A stretch of 64,000 bases of DNA, taken from NCBI RefSeq assembly GCF_030247185.1, contig NW_026682599.1, positions 1 to 64,000 on the forward strand, in the 5' to 3' direction. The translations under genes were made by a program, and so were the position numbers. Below the pieces are notes generated by a model. It did no database searches. It was not told the DNA's origin and worked only from the letters and a program-made list of their open reading frames with translations. Positions 10,288 to 21,804 of the stretch are shown here, one piece after another (position 1 is the first letter of the stretch; the number at the start of each line of letters is the position of its first letter). This DNA comes from Malaya genurostris (lineage: Eukaryota > Arthropoda > Insecta > Diptera > Culicidae).

Positions 10288-10301
10288 TGGTAATATTATT
10301 T
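10288..10301. repeat. target site duplication, right copy (14 bp)
   Basis: TGGTAATATTATTT, identical to 9126-9139. Confidence 0.85.
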
Positions 10302-10329
10302 GTATATATTGTACTGTTAGCTGAAATAA

Positions 10330-10450
10330 ACATGCCTCTGATTCAGCCTACCTGTGTTCGATTCCCAATGCCTCTCATTCAGCCTACCTGGGTTCGATTC
10401 CCAATCCCGCACACAGGGTCAGAAGGTATTTCTGGCCCAAAGTGGTGAAT
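10330..10450 (+). repeat. tRNA-related SINE fragment with duplicated B-box segment
   Basis: Two near-identical ~36-base units each contain a B box: GTTCGATTCCCAATGCC and GGTTCGATTCCCAATCC. They are followed by CAGGGTCAGAAGG, the type of body seen in insect tRNA-derived SINEs. No A box is clear, so the 5' end is missing or rearranged. Confidence 0.6.
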
Positions 10451-11683
10451 GACTTGATATTTGAGATATTTGTACGATTTGTATCGTATCGTAAGTGCCC
10501 TCCCTCCCCCACATACAATCAATTAGCTTTACAATTTGAAAAAAATATGCTTTACAGCTTTTAGCTTCATAATTGAATTAAATGAATAAGATATGGAACG
10601 AACATTATCTAGTTTGAAGGAGAGGCCGGTAGGGCTTAACTGAGCTCTTTTTTTTAGTTTTAGTTTCATACTACCGCCCCTTATTACCAGTGTGAAGTGG
10701 AAATTAAGAGAAGTGAACGTATCCCAATTGGGCTTAACGCGATGACAACAAATGAAAGGTAAATCGAGTCCATATTTGACGTTTATTGGTGGTTTGTGTA
10801 CAATGGATTACTGTGGAATGAGGTAGAATATTGTAAATTAGAACGAAATAATAATGACTTAACCAATGAGCAAACCACTGATAGTTGTCAGACGATGTTC
10901 ATCCAGTTTGTATTGTGAGGATGTATCGTTTGGGACCTGATGGGTGAGATGATGTGTGAATGAAATGTAAGAGTAAGTGCATGCAAGAATGGTAATAAAG
11001 GCCACCGCTTCAGCTCAGGACTAACGATCGACCATTAGAAGAGATAGAAATTGGGTAACGGTACCCCCATTCATCTCAAATCCATTAGTCATTTCATATA
11101 CGAGAAGCATTAGTTATAGTGAGATCTTTTATCTCTGTTTGATAGATTAACTTCAGAAGTGACATGAAATTTGGAGCATTTTGCTTCGCTAAAACAACAG
11201 TATTGAAACATTTCCGAACTACTGCTATGCGTTATTGCTTCTTAGAGACGAGGCAAAGACTGTATTCGATTTATCACAATTCTTTTATTGAAAGTCGAGT
11301 GATCGCTAAAATAACATGGTGACTCTACTAATGAGATGACTATTGGCACACTAGTTTTTAATAAGGATCTATTAGAGTAGAAATAGTAACTCAATGTTGT
11401 AATACTTGCGTGTGGAATACATGTAGGTATGTATGCATGTGTGTATGTGTGTGTGCCTGTGTGTATGTACAATATACATTTTACCGTGCCTTTGGGTGCG
11501 TTGTATCAAATTGGTAGTGATGCATTTCGATTGTGAGTCAGTGTACATCAGATGCCCAAAAGTGCCTGAGCGGATGGTAACACTGACAAGGATCAACCGA
11601 AGATAACGAAATGTGGACATGCTGTAGTAATACTTATGGGACCCAAGTGTCAATATAATTTAAATAAAAACGCATGTCCTCAG
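10451..11683. other. intronic sequence without recognised genes
   Basis: No coding frame of interest. A degenerate (TG)n/(TATG)n microsatellite lies at about 11425-11470. Confidence 0.55.
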
Positions 11684-11888
11684 TGTTATGTTATACTAGT
11701 TCTCAAGAGAGAGTTTGACTCGCGAGAGAGAAAAGTGAAACTCATGTCAGAAACGAAGTGAGGTCTGAGATAATAAACTCATTATTAGTTTGTACTCCAG
11801 TTTAACTAGACGCGTTTTTATTGAGTAGATACTCTATTAAACAGTTCTACAGTTCACTTTGTTTTATAGACGTTTCAAGGTTGTTTCA
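11684..11888 (+). repeat. 5' LTR of Gypsy element
   Basis: Begins TGTTATGTTATACTAG, ends GGTTGTTTCA. Preceded by the CTCAG duplication at 11679-11683. Confidence 0.93.
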
Positions 11889-11908
11889 ACTGGCGACGAG
11901 GATTAATC
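11889..11908 (+). other. primer-binding site region
   Basis: ACTGGCGACGAGGATTAATC directly follows the LTR end; TGGCG-type starts at this place are typical tRNA primer sites of LTR retrotransposons. The primer tRNA was not identified. Confidence 0.6.
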
Positions 11909-12781
11909 AGGTTTCGTTGGACTAATTTTCCGGAATTATTTGACAAAAAAAACCGTTTTACACCAGCGTAAGTTTATCCTGGGAAGAGATTGCAGATTTT
12001 GTAAGTACGCTATACGTTCTGAAACAAAGCCTTTGTTCTTTTCAATAAAAAAAGGTGTGCGTGATAAAAGCGTTTCCTGCATATTATAGCTTTGATTTCT
12101 TGAGTTCTCATTGTGTAATATTTGATGGTTTTAAAAGTGAGTAAAATTTTATACTTGGGAGGTTTTTTTTTTATTTCGTTTTCAGTTTTTATTTCTTATA
12201 AAAGGAAATCACATTGTTCATTATTCTAGTTCAGTAAGCTTGATTCTTACGCCATTTTGTTTTACCTTTTCGTCTCAGTGTAATAGTTCTCTATGGAGAA
12301 TCAGTAGGAGAGTGAGTTACTCATCACTCACGTTGCATGACGTCTCCGGAGTGCTCAGCAAATGAAAGTAAACATTGAAGCATAGCAGTTTCATCGCATA
12401 TTATATACATAAAAAAGCAGTCATTTACATATATTGCTGGGATCTGAGCAACGAAAACAAGCATTTGTTTCCTGATTGTAGCTGAGTTTTTTGTGACGAA
12501 GGCATAAACTTCTGCGGATGGAAATAAAAACTGACGAGTGATTTTATTCCACATAATTCAATTTTTCTGTCGACGGATTTGATCTACGAGTATAATTTGC
12601 TTGGAGTGCTGGGGCAAATTTCAATTTCGGTGAAGTATAGAACTGATCAAGGTATGTGATTTTTTTATACCAAAAGCTTTCGTTTTGTTTTAATTGTATT
12701 TTTATTTACCATACAATATTATTTTACACTATCTGACAATTTATTTATTTGGTGATTTTCTGTTTACATATTTTAAAAAGA
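11909..12781 (+). other. Gypsy 5' untranslated leader
   Basis: No coding frame on the + strand; leader between the primer-binding site and the gag start at 12782. Confidence 0.7.
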
Positions 12782-13811
12782 ATGTCGGTGTCAACGACCG
12801 TAGAACCTTACCTACCGAATTCAATACCTTTTGCTCAATACATTGAACAACTTGAATACGTTTTTATCAACAACAATGTGCCTGAGCAGCAATATAAGAC
12901 TTCCTTCTTAGCCGTTTGTGGTGTTACGGTTTTTTCTGAGATCAAAAAGCTTTTTCCTGGTCATGATATTAAAAATTTGACTTACCAGCAAATAACGGAA
13001 TCATTGAAGAAAAGATTCGATAAATGCGACTCTGAAGTGATTCATAGTTACAAATTTTGGAGCAGGCGACAAGGAAAGTATGAAAAATCTGAAGATTTTG
13101 TAATCGCAGTAAAAGTTTTAGCCGAGCAATGTGGTTTCGGTACATTTAAGGATAGAGCGATTCGTGATCTTTTAGTAATAGGTGTTTATAACCGAGATAT
13201 CCAAAAGCGGTTATGTGACGAAGATGATCTTACTGCTACCAGAGCAGAGAAACTAATTTTAAATCATGAGATTTCTAATAATAGAACGAGTGTCTTAAAA
13301 GAAGACGAAGATCATAACATATCAATAGTTGCTCGTTTGGGCAGGAAAGATATTCGATCTCGTTCAAAACAAAGATATAGGGATAGAAGTAGAAGTCATA
13401 ATCGAAGTGTATCCTTTTCGCCTAGAAATAAAAAGCACGGATACGACAATCATAGATACAACTCAGACAAACCGTCTTATTTGTGTTCCTTCTGCAAAAG
13501 AAGAGGACATACACGAAAGTTTTGTTACAAATTACACTACAAAGGCAAATATCAGGAAGAGGTCAAGTTTTTGAGCCCTCCAAAGAAAACTGGTAGTTCA
13601 CTTGAAAATTTCAAAAGACCGGAACATACCAAAGAAGAAGATGATGATGATGATGAGGATATGTATTGCATGATGATTTCCTCGATAAATCTAATAAACG
13701 AACCTTGTTATGTTGAGGTGTTAATAGAGAGAAAGAGTTTGAAAAGGGAAATTGATTGCGGGTCGGCAGAGACTGTTATTTCTGAAGAACTATATTTAAA
13801 GACATTTTCAT
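12782..13811 (+). pseudogene. Gypsy gag and start of protease, cut by a SINE
   Basis: I place the start at MSVSTTVEPYLPNS (12782), because the upstream Met at 12749 adds an unrelated hydrophobic stretch. The gag part is followed by an Arg/Ser-rich basic region and a CCHC knuckle CSFCKRRGHTRKFC near residue 240. The protease starts with DCGSAETVI (the catalytic Asp in a DCG form instead of DTG/DSG). The frame is lost at 13812, where a minus-strand SINE is inserted. Gag would package element RNA; the protease would process the polyprotein. Confidence 0.85.
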
Positions 13812-14018
13812 CAAAGTCAAAGTCTTGGGCATTACATTCCTTTTGTGGAATTTGACCTTTCTGTTTCAACAGACTTCGCAGCCGATTCTTAGAGTAACAG
13901 AATCATTGCATGGCTAGTACTATGGATCCTACTGACACTAAGAATCCTTCCAGGTCGGGGCTCGAACATACGACAACTGGCTTGTAAGACCAGCGTCCTA
14001 TGCATTGAACCGCCAACC
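13812..14018 (-). mobile_element. tRNA-derived SINE inside Gypsy protease
   Basis: A 207-bp insertion flanked by AAGACATTTTCAT at 13799-13811 and 14019-14031. On the minus strand it starts GGTTGGCGGTTCAATGC, has an A-box-like TGGTCTTACAAGCCAG region and a B box GTTCGAGCCCC, and ends in a short repeated tail (ACTTTGACTTTG). It was mobilised in trans by a LINE. It is younger than the Gypsy element. Confidence 0.88.
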
Positions 14019-14480
14019 AAGACATTTTCATGGATCAAGCTTTTACCTTGCAACAAGAAATTAGCTGTGATTGATGGCAATAGGTTGAAGGTTCTTGGGA
14101 GATTAAGCGTATCGGTACAATTGAAAGGAAAAAAACAGCAGCTCTATTTAATAGTTCTTCGGTGTAACAAAAATTTTGTACCACTGCTAGGTCGTACTTG
14201 GCTTGATTGTTTCTATGAAGGATGGCGAAATATTTTTTCAAAGCATGGTGTCCAGAATGAGCATATTCACAAACTTGGTGTGCAGGATGGTATCGAGGAG
14301 TTGAAAAGTAAGTTTTCAACAGTTTTTGATGGTGATTTGTCAACTCCAATAGTTGGGTATGAAGGAGACCTTGTTTTGAAGGAAGCTAAACCGGTTTTTA
14401 AAAAAGCTTATGGAGTACCGCTGAGATTGAGAGATCAAGTTATTAAACATTTAGATTCACTAGAGAGAGAGAGGGGATAA
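14019..14480 (+). pseudogene. Gypsy protease C-terminus and start of RT
   Basis: The frame resumes after the SINE (LAVIDGNRLKVLGRLSVSV, then LLGRTWLDCF) and runs to a stop at 14478-14480. The stop is produced by a GA expansion in the run GAGAGAGAGAGGGG: two extra bases shift the frame just before the RT sequence. Removing two bases would restore the frame into the pol part at 14481. Confidence 0.82.
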
Positions 14481-17143
14481 TTACACCCGTAGATACAAGC
14501 GAATGGGCGTCTCCGGTGGTAATTGTGTTAAAAAAAGATCAAAATATTCGTTTAGTTATCGATTGCAAGGTTTCTATCAATAAAATGATAGTTCCTAATA
14601 CCTACCCATTGCCGGTCGCTCAAGATATTTTTGCCTCTCTATCTGGGTCTAAAGTTTTTTGTTCGCTCGACTTAACGGGGGCCTACACACAACTCTTGTT
14701 ATCACACGCGTCCAGAAAATTTGTCGTTATAAATACCATTAAAGGTTTATATGTTTACAATCGTTTACCTCAGGGAGCAACATCTAGCGCGTCAATTTTT
14801 CAGAAGGTGATGGACCAAATACTTTGCGGCTTGGAAAACGTAGTTTGCTATCTCGACGACGTTTTGATTTCGGGAAAAAATTATGAGGAATGTCAAAAAA
14901 AGCTTTATTTAGTTCTAGAAAGACTAGCTAGAACTAATATTAAAGTAAATCTAAATAAATGCAAATTTTTTGTAAGAGAACTGCCATATTTGGGACATAT
15001 TTTGACGGAGAAGGGTTTATTACCTTGTCCAGACAAGATTGAAACTATTCGCGAAGCAAAAGCTCCGCGAAATGTTTCGGAACTCAAAGCATTTCTGGGT
15101 CTACTGAACTATTACTCCAAATTTATTCCCAATCTTTCATCTCGAGTCCAATGCCTTTACAAGTTGTTGAAGAAGAACGTTAGATTTATCTGGACAGAAG
15201 AGTGTAAGCAAACTTTTGACGATTGTAAAAGATTTCTCCTTCGACCATGTTTATTAGAATATTTTGATCCCAAGAAACCAATTGTTGTTACTACAGATGC
15301 CTCCAGTTATGGTTTGGGAGGCGTGATGTCACATGTTGTAGATGGAGTAGAGCGCCCTGTTTGTTTCACATCTTTCAGCTTAAATGACGCACAGAAAAAA
15401 TATCCAATTTTACATTTAGAGGCATTGGCGGTGGTATGCGCTGTTAAAAAGTTCCATAAATTTTTATTTGGAATGAATTTTGTGATTCACACCGACCACA
15501 AACCTTTGATAGGGATATTTGGAAAGGAAGGAAAAAACCAAATGTCTGTGACAAGATTGCAACGTTATGTTATTGAACTCTCTATTTATGACTATGAGAT
15601 TATTTACCGACCTTCTTCTAAAATGGCAAACGCAGATTTTTGCTCACGTTTTCCTCTTGCACAGCCGGTACCCAAAGCATTGGATCGTGAATACGTGAAA
15701 AGCCCAAATTTTACAGAAGATTTTCCGTTAGATTACAAAGAAATTTCCAAGGAAACCTTGAGGGATGACTTTCTGGTTAAAATTATGGAGTACCTTAAAT
15801 TTGGATGGCCAGAACGTCTGCATCGAAAGTTCAGGGATATCTATTCACATCATCAAGAATTTGAAGAGGTGGAAGGATGTGTTTTATTTCAGGATCGTGT
15901 AATTATTCCCGATAGCCTGAAACAAAGAATTTTGAAATTACTTCATAGAAACCATATTGGAATAAATAAAATAAAACAACTGGCCCGACGAACCGTATAC
16001 TGGTTCGGAATGAATAAAGAAGTAGAAAAATACGTTAGATCCTGTACAACATGTAACGAAACGACACCTATTACAAAACCGACAGTTTATTCACGATGGC
16101 ATCCAACCAACAAGCCTTTCAGCAGAGTGCATGCCGATTTTTTTCATTTAGAGCATAAAACGTTCCTGATAATCGTTGACAGCTATACGAAATGGATAGA
16201 ACTAGAATATATGAAACACAGTACGGATTGCAGGAATGTTACTAAAATTTTTCTTAATATTTTCGCCAGATTTGGTTTGCCGGATGTGCTTGTTACAGAT
16301 GGGGGACCACCGTTCAACTCAATGGATTTTATAAATTTTTTCAGCAAACAAGGAGTGCGTGTAATGAAAAGCCCGCCTTATCACCCTGAAAGTAATGGGC
16401 AGGCAGAACGTATGGTCCGATTGGTAAAAGAAGTTTTCAAAAAATTTCTGATAGATCCGGAGATAAAAAAATTGGATATAGATTTACAAGTTTCATATTT
16501 TTTGTTAAATTATAGAAATACCTGTTTAGAGGGTGGTGGTATCTTCCCTTCAGAGAGGCTTCTTTCATTCAAACCAAAAACGCTATTGGATTTGATAAAT
16601 CCCAAACACAATTTAAAGCATAATTTAAAAATAACGGATGATGATCTCTCGCCCAGTGTTTATTCGTCAATTGATAATTATAATGATCATTTCATTAGTC
16701 TGAAATGCGGCGACCTGATTTATTATAAAAACGCGAACAAAAGCGACATAAGACGATGGTTACCTGCAACCTTTCTCAAACGAATATCAACTACTATTTT
16801 TCAGATTTCGCTCGGTGGCAGAATGATAACAGCGCACAGGCGACAACTAAAGGTACCAATTGATTATCGTCGAGGATGCGATGGCAGATTTGTGGTGCAG
16901 GAAGGAAACTGTAGGATTGGTTCCAGCAAGAGAAACAGAGAGGATGACGTCGAAACCGAAGAAGAAATTTCCGACCAAGAACAGGACTTTTACGGTTTCG
17001 CAGCTGATTCTTTTATTTTTGGAGAAGATACTCCGTTCGAAGATCAACTAGATAATAAACCAAACGCTCAACAGTTCAAAGCTATCAGAAGATCAGGGCG
17101 AGAAGTGAAGAAGAAAAGAAAAATAGATTTTTTGTATTATTAG
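14481..17143 (+). CDS. Gypsy pol: reverse transcriptase, RNase H, integrase
   Basis: An open frame through the rest of pol. RT: SLDLTGAYTQL (first Asp), LPQGATSSASIFQ, and CYLDDVLI (YLDD box). RNase H: TTDASSYGLGG, then HLEALAVVCAV and HTDHKPL. Integrase: an HHCC finger (HRNHIGINKIK to CTTC), then the catalytic core with HADFF, VTDGGPPFNS and HPESNGQAERM (D, D, E). The tail is Lys/Arg-rich. The copy lacks a start of its own because of the upstream frameshift; the visible first Met is at 14516. All catalytic residues are present. Confidence 0.92.
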
Positions 17144-17230
17144 CTAATATTTTGAAAATGCTTGTTCAGGTTATTAAGTATTTGAATATGATATGTTGAA
17201 TTATGATTCATTCTTGAAGAATGGAGGAGT

Positions 17231-17435
17231 TGTTATGTTATACTAGTTCTCAAGAGAGAGTTTGACTCGCGAGAGAGAAAAGTGAAACTCATGTCAGAAA
17301 CGAAGTGAGGTCTGAGATAATAAACTCATTATTAGTTTGTACTCCAGTTTAACTAGACGCGTTTTTATTGAGTAGATACTCTATTAAACAGTTCTACAGT
17401 TCACTTTGTTTTATCGACGTTTCAAGGTTGTTTCA
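17231..17435 (+). repeat. 3' LTR of Gypsy element
   Basis: Nearly identical to the 5' LTR; followed by CTCAG at 17436-17440. Confidence 0.93.
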
Positions 17436-17712
17436 CTCAGTTCTTTTCCGTCAAACCATCATGACCGGCCTTACAAAGATATCATTAAAAAACACTAATC
17501 CTTTTTTTTTCTTTTCTCGGAAATGAATGACTGAGCATGAATAAGAAACTCGGAAAAAAGAATAAAATATTCAAGAAAAGCAGAAACAAATGTGATAGAT
17601 GTGAAACTGAAAAATTGGAAAATAATTTAATTAACACTCGAAATGTTAGATACAAAATGGAACATGGGTAAGAATAAAAACACCACTGCATACAACTAAC
17701 TTTTACATTTAA

Positions 17713-18456
17713 GGTAGCGCTTCGCCGTGGTCAAGTCGAAGCGAGACAACTCACTGCTTCCTCTTGCTTTGTCGCCGAAATTTCACTCTAAATTGCAAAT
17801 TTCTCCAATACTAACCCGATTCACGAAAAATCAAAAACATACGATTGTAGGTAAATGATTTTACTATGCATTTGGCGAAAAATATTAGTTAGAAAGCTTT
17901 TCTTTCGCGAGATTTCGTGCGAGTTTTGTTAAACCTTTTGTTTTCTTTTTTCCATTTCTCGCTATAAACAACTCGCATATGTAGGGATGTGCTACGTTTT
18001 CAACAAAGCTTCAAAGCTAGTAGCGATGAAAATCATTACTGGTTTCTGGTTCTACTGAAACATGAATAGAAATTATTTTACAAAGTAGTAACACTTACTT
18101 ACATTTTCTACTCATCTTTGTTCAACGTTTACACAGAGAGAACGGACAACGAAAACAAAAGAAATGTTGTTAGCGTCTACCGCATGTGGCATTTTTCACA
18201 CCCCAATGCATGCGTTGACATTGTGTGCGTGCGAAAGAATAAGGAAAAACTCATTTATTTTTAAAACTCGCACGAAATCTTTCGATAAAAGCGTTTATCA
18301 GGCACAGTTTATATACGAATCGATAGAAAAATCATTATCTAGAATCGTATGTTCTTGGAATTTCCGTTTTCTTTACCGTTTTCTCACAATTTTGGGTAAA
18401 GTGCATGAAACCCTGGGATAGGCAGCGAACTCCCGTGACCACGGCGAAGCGCTACC
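17713..18456. mobile_element. non-autonomous TIR element flanked by TTAA (744 bp)
   Basis: The left end GGTAGCGCTTCGCCGTGGTC is the perfect inverse of the right end GACCACGGCGAAGCGCTACC. TTAA lies on both sides (17709-17712 and 18457-18460), the duplication made by piggyBac-type elements, although the ends do not begin CCC. A second inverted pair lies inside: AGATTTCGTGCGAGTTTT near 17919 and its inverse near 18265. No transposase frame. Confidence 0.82.
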
Positions 18457-18460
18457 TTAA

Positions 18461-19108
18461 GGAAATAAAATAACATAGCTAAAGTGCGGAATGGAAATAA
18501 AATAGAATGACAACAAAAGACACTTACGAAACACAATTGAATAGAACAACTGGAATTAAGGTAAAACAGAATATAAACTATGACAAAAGGTAAAAAAACC
18601 AACTTAAATAAATAATAAAAACTGTTGGGTAATAATAAAATTTCCTCATATTGAAAGCGGCGTTTATATGGCGCACGTGCGCTAATTCGGCCTGATACAA
18701 ACTAACGGGGAGGGAAACACATTTTGGACAGGTCTGTAAAACTGATTGAAACCCTTTCCCCACCAAAATGTGATATAAGGAAACTATAAGGATTTGTTGG
18801 GAGTATCGTAAGCTCATTTGATAGTGTTTCCAATGAATAATAAGTTTTTAGGTATTCATACTTACTTTTCTAAGTTAGCGTTCTACTCCATATTCACGTG
18901 TTCGTCAAATCTTAAAGGGTCCCTATCCCTAGCACTATTTTTTGCCGTCATGTTTTCAAATATTTCACACTTCGAAGATATAACAAAATGGATTTCATTT
19001 ACTGATGGCAAGAGATTTTCGACAGACTTCAACTAATAAAATTCTGATGCTCGAGTTTATCGGTTAACGATATGCGATATATGAAAAAATACTGCTGTAT
19101 TATTCCAC
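18461..19108. other. no recognisable gene
   Basis: AT-rich; short frames only. Confidence 0.5.
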
Positions 19109-19126
19109 CGTATGATATATCATACG
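19109..19126. repeat. 18-bp perfect palindrome, first copy
   Basis: CGTATGATATATCATACG. The same word recurs at 19460-19477. Confidence 0.85.
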
Positions 19127-19459
19127 TTCAAATGTTAACAACAATTTTTTATTGTTTTACATATATTTTTGGATTTTCACTTCTAAAATAGTTAATTTGA
19201 ATCTTTTGCAATGGTTTGTCAAGAGATGGAACCATTACCTATGGTTTCGAACATAAGATTCACACAAATATGTTGCTTACTTTTCCTTGGTCATTTGTGT
19301 GAACTTTGCAAAGGTTATAATACAAATAAAACGTTGACACTTGAAAACAATTTTAATTTACAAAGAAATCAGAAGTGTAAACTATCAACTAGTGCTGTAG
19401 TAAAGCTGTTAGTTACTAAACTTCTTAAGTAAACATGTATTAAAATATGGAAAGTTTTG

Positions 19460-19477
19460 CGTATGATATATCATACG
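19460..19477. repeat. 18-bp perfect palindrome, second copy
   Basis: CGTATGATATATCATACG, here extended to 20 bp by a G and a C. It is 351 bases from the first copy. Confidence 0.85.
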
Positions 19478-19791
19478 CTAGGACATAATGGTTTAAGTTG
19501 TCGTTTTGAATATCCTCATTAGAAATAAGGTCATTACCTTTCTCTTTTAAAATTCAATCAATAATTGAAGTTTTATCGGTCTCCGAACGCCAATATTCGT
19601 TGATAAAATTAAAATTATAATGATTGTTTATTTTCACTCAAAGTGACATTCATAAATGAGTGCTTTCAACGCCATTATCTGGGTTGCTAGTCGCGACTTT
19701 CGACAATTCGACATAATATTCATGATTTTACGGATATCATGCAGAAATGATGATATGCGTTGACATCAAATTGTATGGGATATTAAGTCTC

Positions 19792-20668
19792 GATGAACAT
19801 TAGAAAAGGTCACAAGTGCAAGTGACAGTTTTCTGGGTCTACTTTCTCTTTCAATTGTTACGGCCAATTCCAGTAATTTCCAACTAATTCTACAGTTCAT
19901 ATCGAAAGTGGATGGTTGTTGCTATTATCCTATGTAAAGTTTTTTTTCTATTTCTTCGCGTTTCGTCTTCGGCTCGTCAGTGCTTAAAGCAGTTCAAATG
20001 TAAAGTGTTAGATGGAAAAATTACTTATTGGACCGTAATACTCGAAAGAGAAAGAAAACAAAGAGAAACTGTCATTTGCACTTTGGACCTTTTCTTGTGT
20101 TTGTCTTCAAGTGATATCATCGTATATCAATTATATCCGCATATCAGCGCTGATGTGAACATACTATTAATTGGGTATTCATTAGTTGGAACACGGAATA
20201 CAAACACTAGAAAAGGTCCTAAGTGCAAATAACAGTTTCTCTTTGTTCTCTCTCTTTCGATTATGATGGCCCTATCGGCAATCCCTCTCTTTAACACTTT
20301 ACATAGAATAATGACTGAAACCATCAACTTTCAGACTGCACTTACGAATTTGCTGAAAAATACAGGAATATGCCGTCTTCTTATTCCTGTTTTGCTGTCA
20401 TTGGACAGCACATGAAGACAAACACCAGAAAAGGTACTAAGTTCAAATGAGAGTTTCTCTTTGTTTACTTTCTCTTTCGATTATTACGGCCCTATCGGTA
20501 ATCCCTCTATCCAATCTTTTACATAGAATAACGACTGAACCCATCGACTTTCGATCTGTAGTTCAGAAATTGTTGGAAAATACAGGAATAAGCCGTTATA
20601 AGTGAAATAGTATGTAAGCCAAGAGAATCTGTCATTTACATTTAGGACCTTTTCTAATGATCATCGAG
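19792..20668. mobile_element. cluster of MITE family A copies
   Basis: 19792-20105 is a fuller copy (starts GATGAACATTAGAAAAGGTC, ends GGACCTTTTCTTGTGTTTGTC). Diverged terminal pieces then occur near 20198-20250, 20412-20460 and 20610-20668, with partly repeated internal segments (CGGCCCTATCGG, TTTACATAGAATAA). No ORF. Nested or tandem insertion is likely. Confidence 0.75.
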
Positions 20669-20839
20669 CAATGGCAGAGTGGTTGTGACTATAAAGCCCT
20701 GTAGCTTTTTATTCGAGAATTGCACATTCGTTTCCCAGTTAGTGTAAGGCTCTCTCGTTCCCTCCTACAGCAGCTAGCCTCTAAGTGAGGTCATTTCTAT
20801 TTTGCAGATGGTTACATTATTTACATATCTATTTCGATT

Positions 20840-21340
20840 TCTTTCAAAAACTTACATATATCGCGTAATGTCTCAACGTTTTTACTATTGAACAAGTCAA
20901 CTTCTGAGTCTGCCATCGAACCAATATTTTGAACGAGCCACAACAAATTTCAAGCAATGCAAAACGATATGTTTTTCCGTTTCTAGTGCATCACAGATAT
21001 CGCACATATCTTCACCTATTTCATTTTAAATTTCCAAAATTTTGACCGATCGTGCCCTGTGATTAGTCTATTCAGCAGTCTTACGTTTCGATTACGAAGA
21101 TTTTTAATGAAATACCATGCCTGTTCATTCACAGTTTGCTGAACCTGATAGAATGTTTTACCTTTCTCGTATGCATACTCTCGGTACCATAGATTGGTGC
21201 TATCTTTGGGCCTGTTTTTTAATAAAACACGCGAAAGCATCATGCAGTTTGATATTGTTCTAGTCTCATTCAGTGCTGCTTCGGCAAGCTTATCGGCTAT
21301 TTCCAGCCCGGTGGCAATGATAGGGCGCTCAAGCAAGTGC
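20840..21340 (-). pseudogene. LINE 3' relic: RNase H and C-terminal zinc knuckle
   Basis: On the minus strand GLEIADKLAEAALNE resembles the last RNase H motif (GNEIADKLAKEAL). It is followed by W.YREY, LITGHDRSKFWKF and then, after the frame stop at 21016, CDICDALETEKHIVLHC, the C-terminal knuckle of I/LOA-type LINEs. The rest of the element is missing. Confidence 0.7.
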
Positions 21341-21354
21341 TATCGTAGCCAACG

Positions 21355-21600
21355 ATTGTACGACAATCTCTCGAAAACCATTTCCCAGAAAAGAAAACAA
21401 CGAAGTATTTTCCCCAGAATACCATTCTCCAGAAAACCATAGTCACGAAGGTATCAATTAGTAGAAAGACATACAACACAATGTACCATTCCCCAGAATA
21501 CCATATCCCAGAAGAAGCAAATACCTAGAAACTATTTCCCCATAATGGAAAATAATACAGAAACGACATAGGAACAGATCTTTTACCAGAAAAGCATCTA
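21355..21600. repeat. degenerate CCAGAAAACCAT-type phrase repeats
   Basis: Phrases such as CCCCAGAATACCATTCTCC and CCAGAAAACCAT recur at irregular spacing. A similar tract in the opposite orientation lies at 23930-24100. Confidence 0.55.
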
Positions 21601-21804
21601 CTTAAATCAGGCGCGTATACATGGGGGAGAGATTAAACCCCCCTCCGAAACTTAAGAAATTTTTAGGGGATACAGGGGTTAGACCGGACACGTTAAACTG
21701 GACAGCATAAATATCTTATGAACCTGCTAATATTCCAATTCATAGATTGACTTTGTAAACGCGCTTGGAGATGACACGGTAGAAATGATTTCGATAAAAA
21801 CCCA

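Larger units (their letters stand above)
11684..17435 (+). mobile_element. Ty3/Gypsy LTR retrotransposon, young copy
   Basis: Two 205-bp LTRs (11684-11888, 17231-17435) are nearly identical; I see one difference (TTTTATAGACG against TTTTATCGACG). The 5-bp duplication CTCAG flanks the element (11679-11683, 17436-17440). Inside is a single gag-pro-pol frame. It is broken only by a SINE plus its duplication (220 bases, +1 shift) and a 2-base GA expansion (+2 shift); the two shifts cancel, so the pol frame returns to the gag frame. No envelope-like gene is seen. Domain order gag, protease, RT, RNase H, integrase identifies Ty3/Gypsy, with some resemblance to the mag group. Confidence 0.95.

Noticed and set aside
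11242..11653. His/Thr-rich minus-strand frames
   Set aside because: Produced by the TG/TATG microsatellite.
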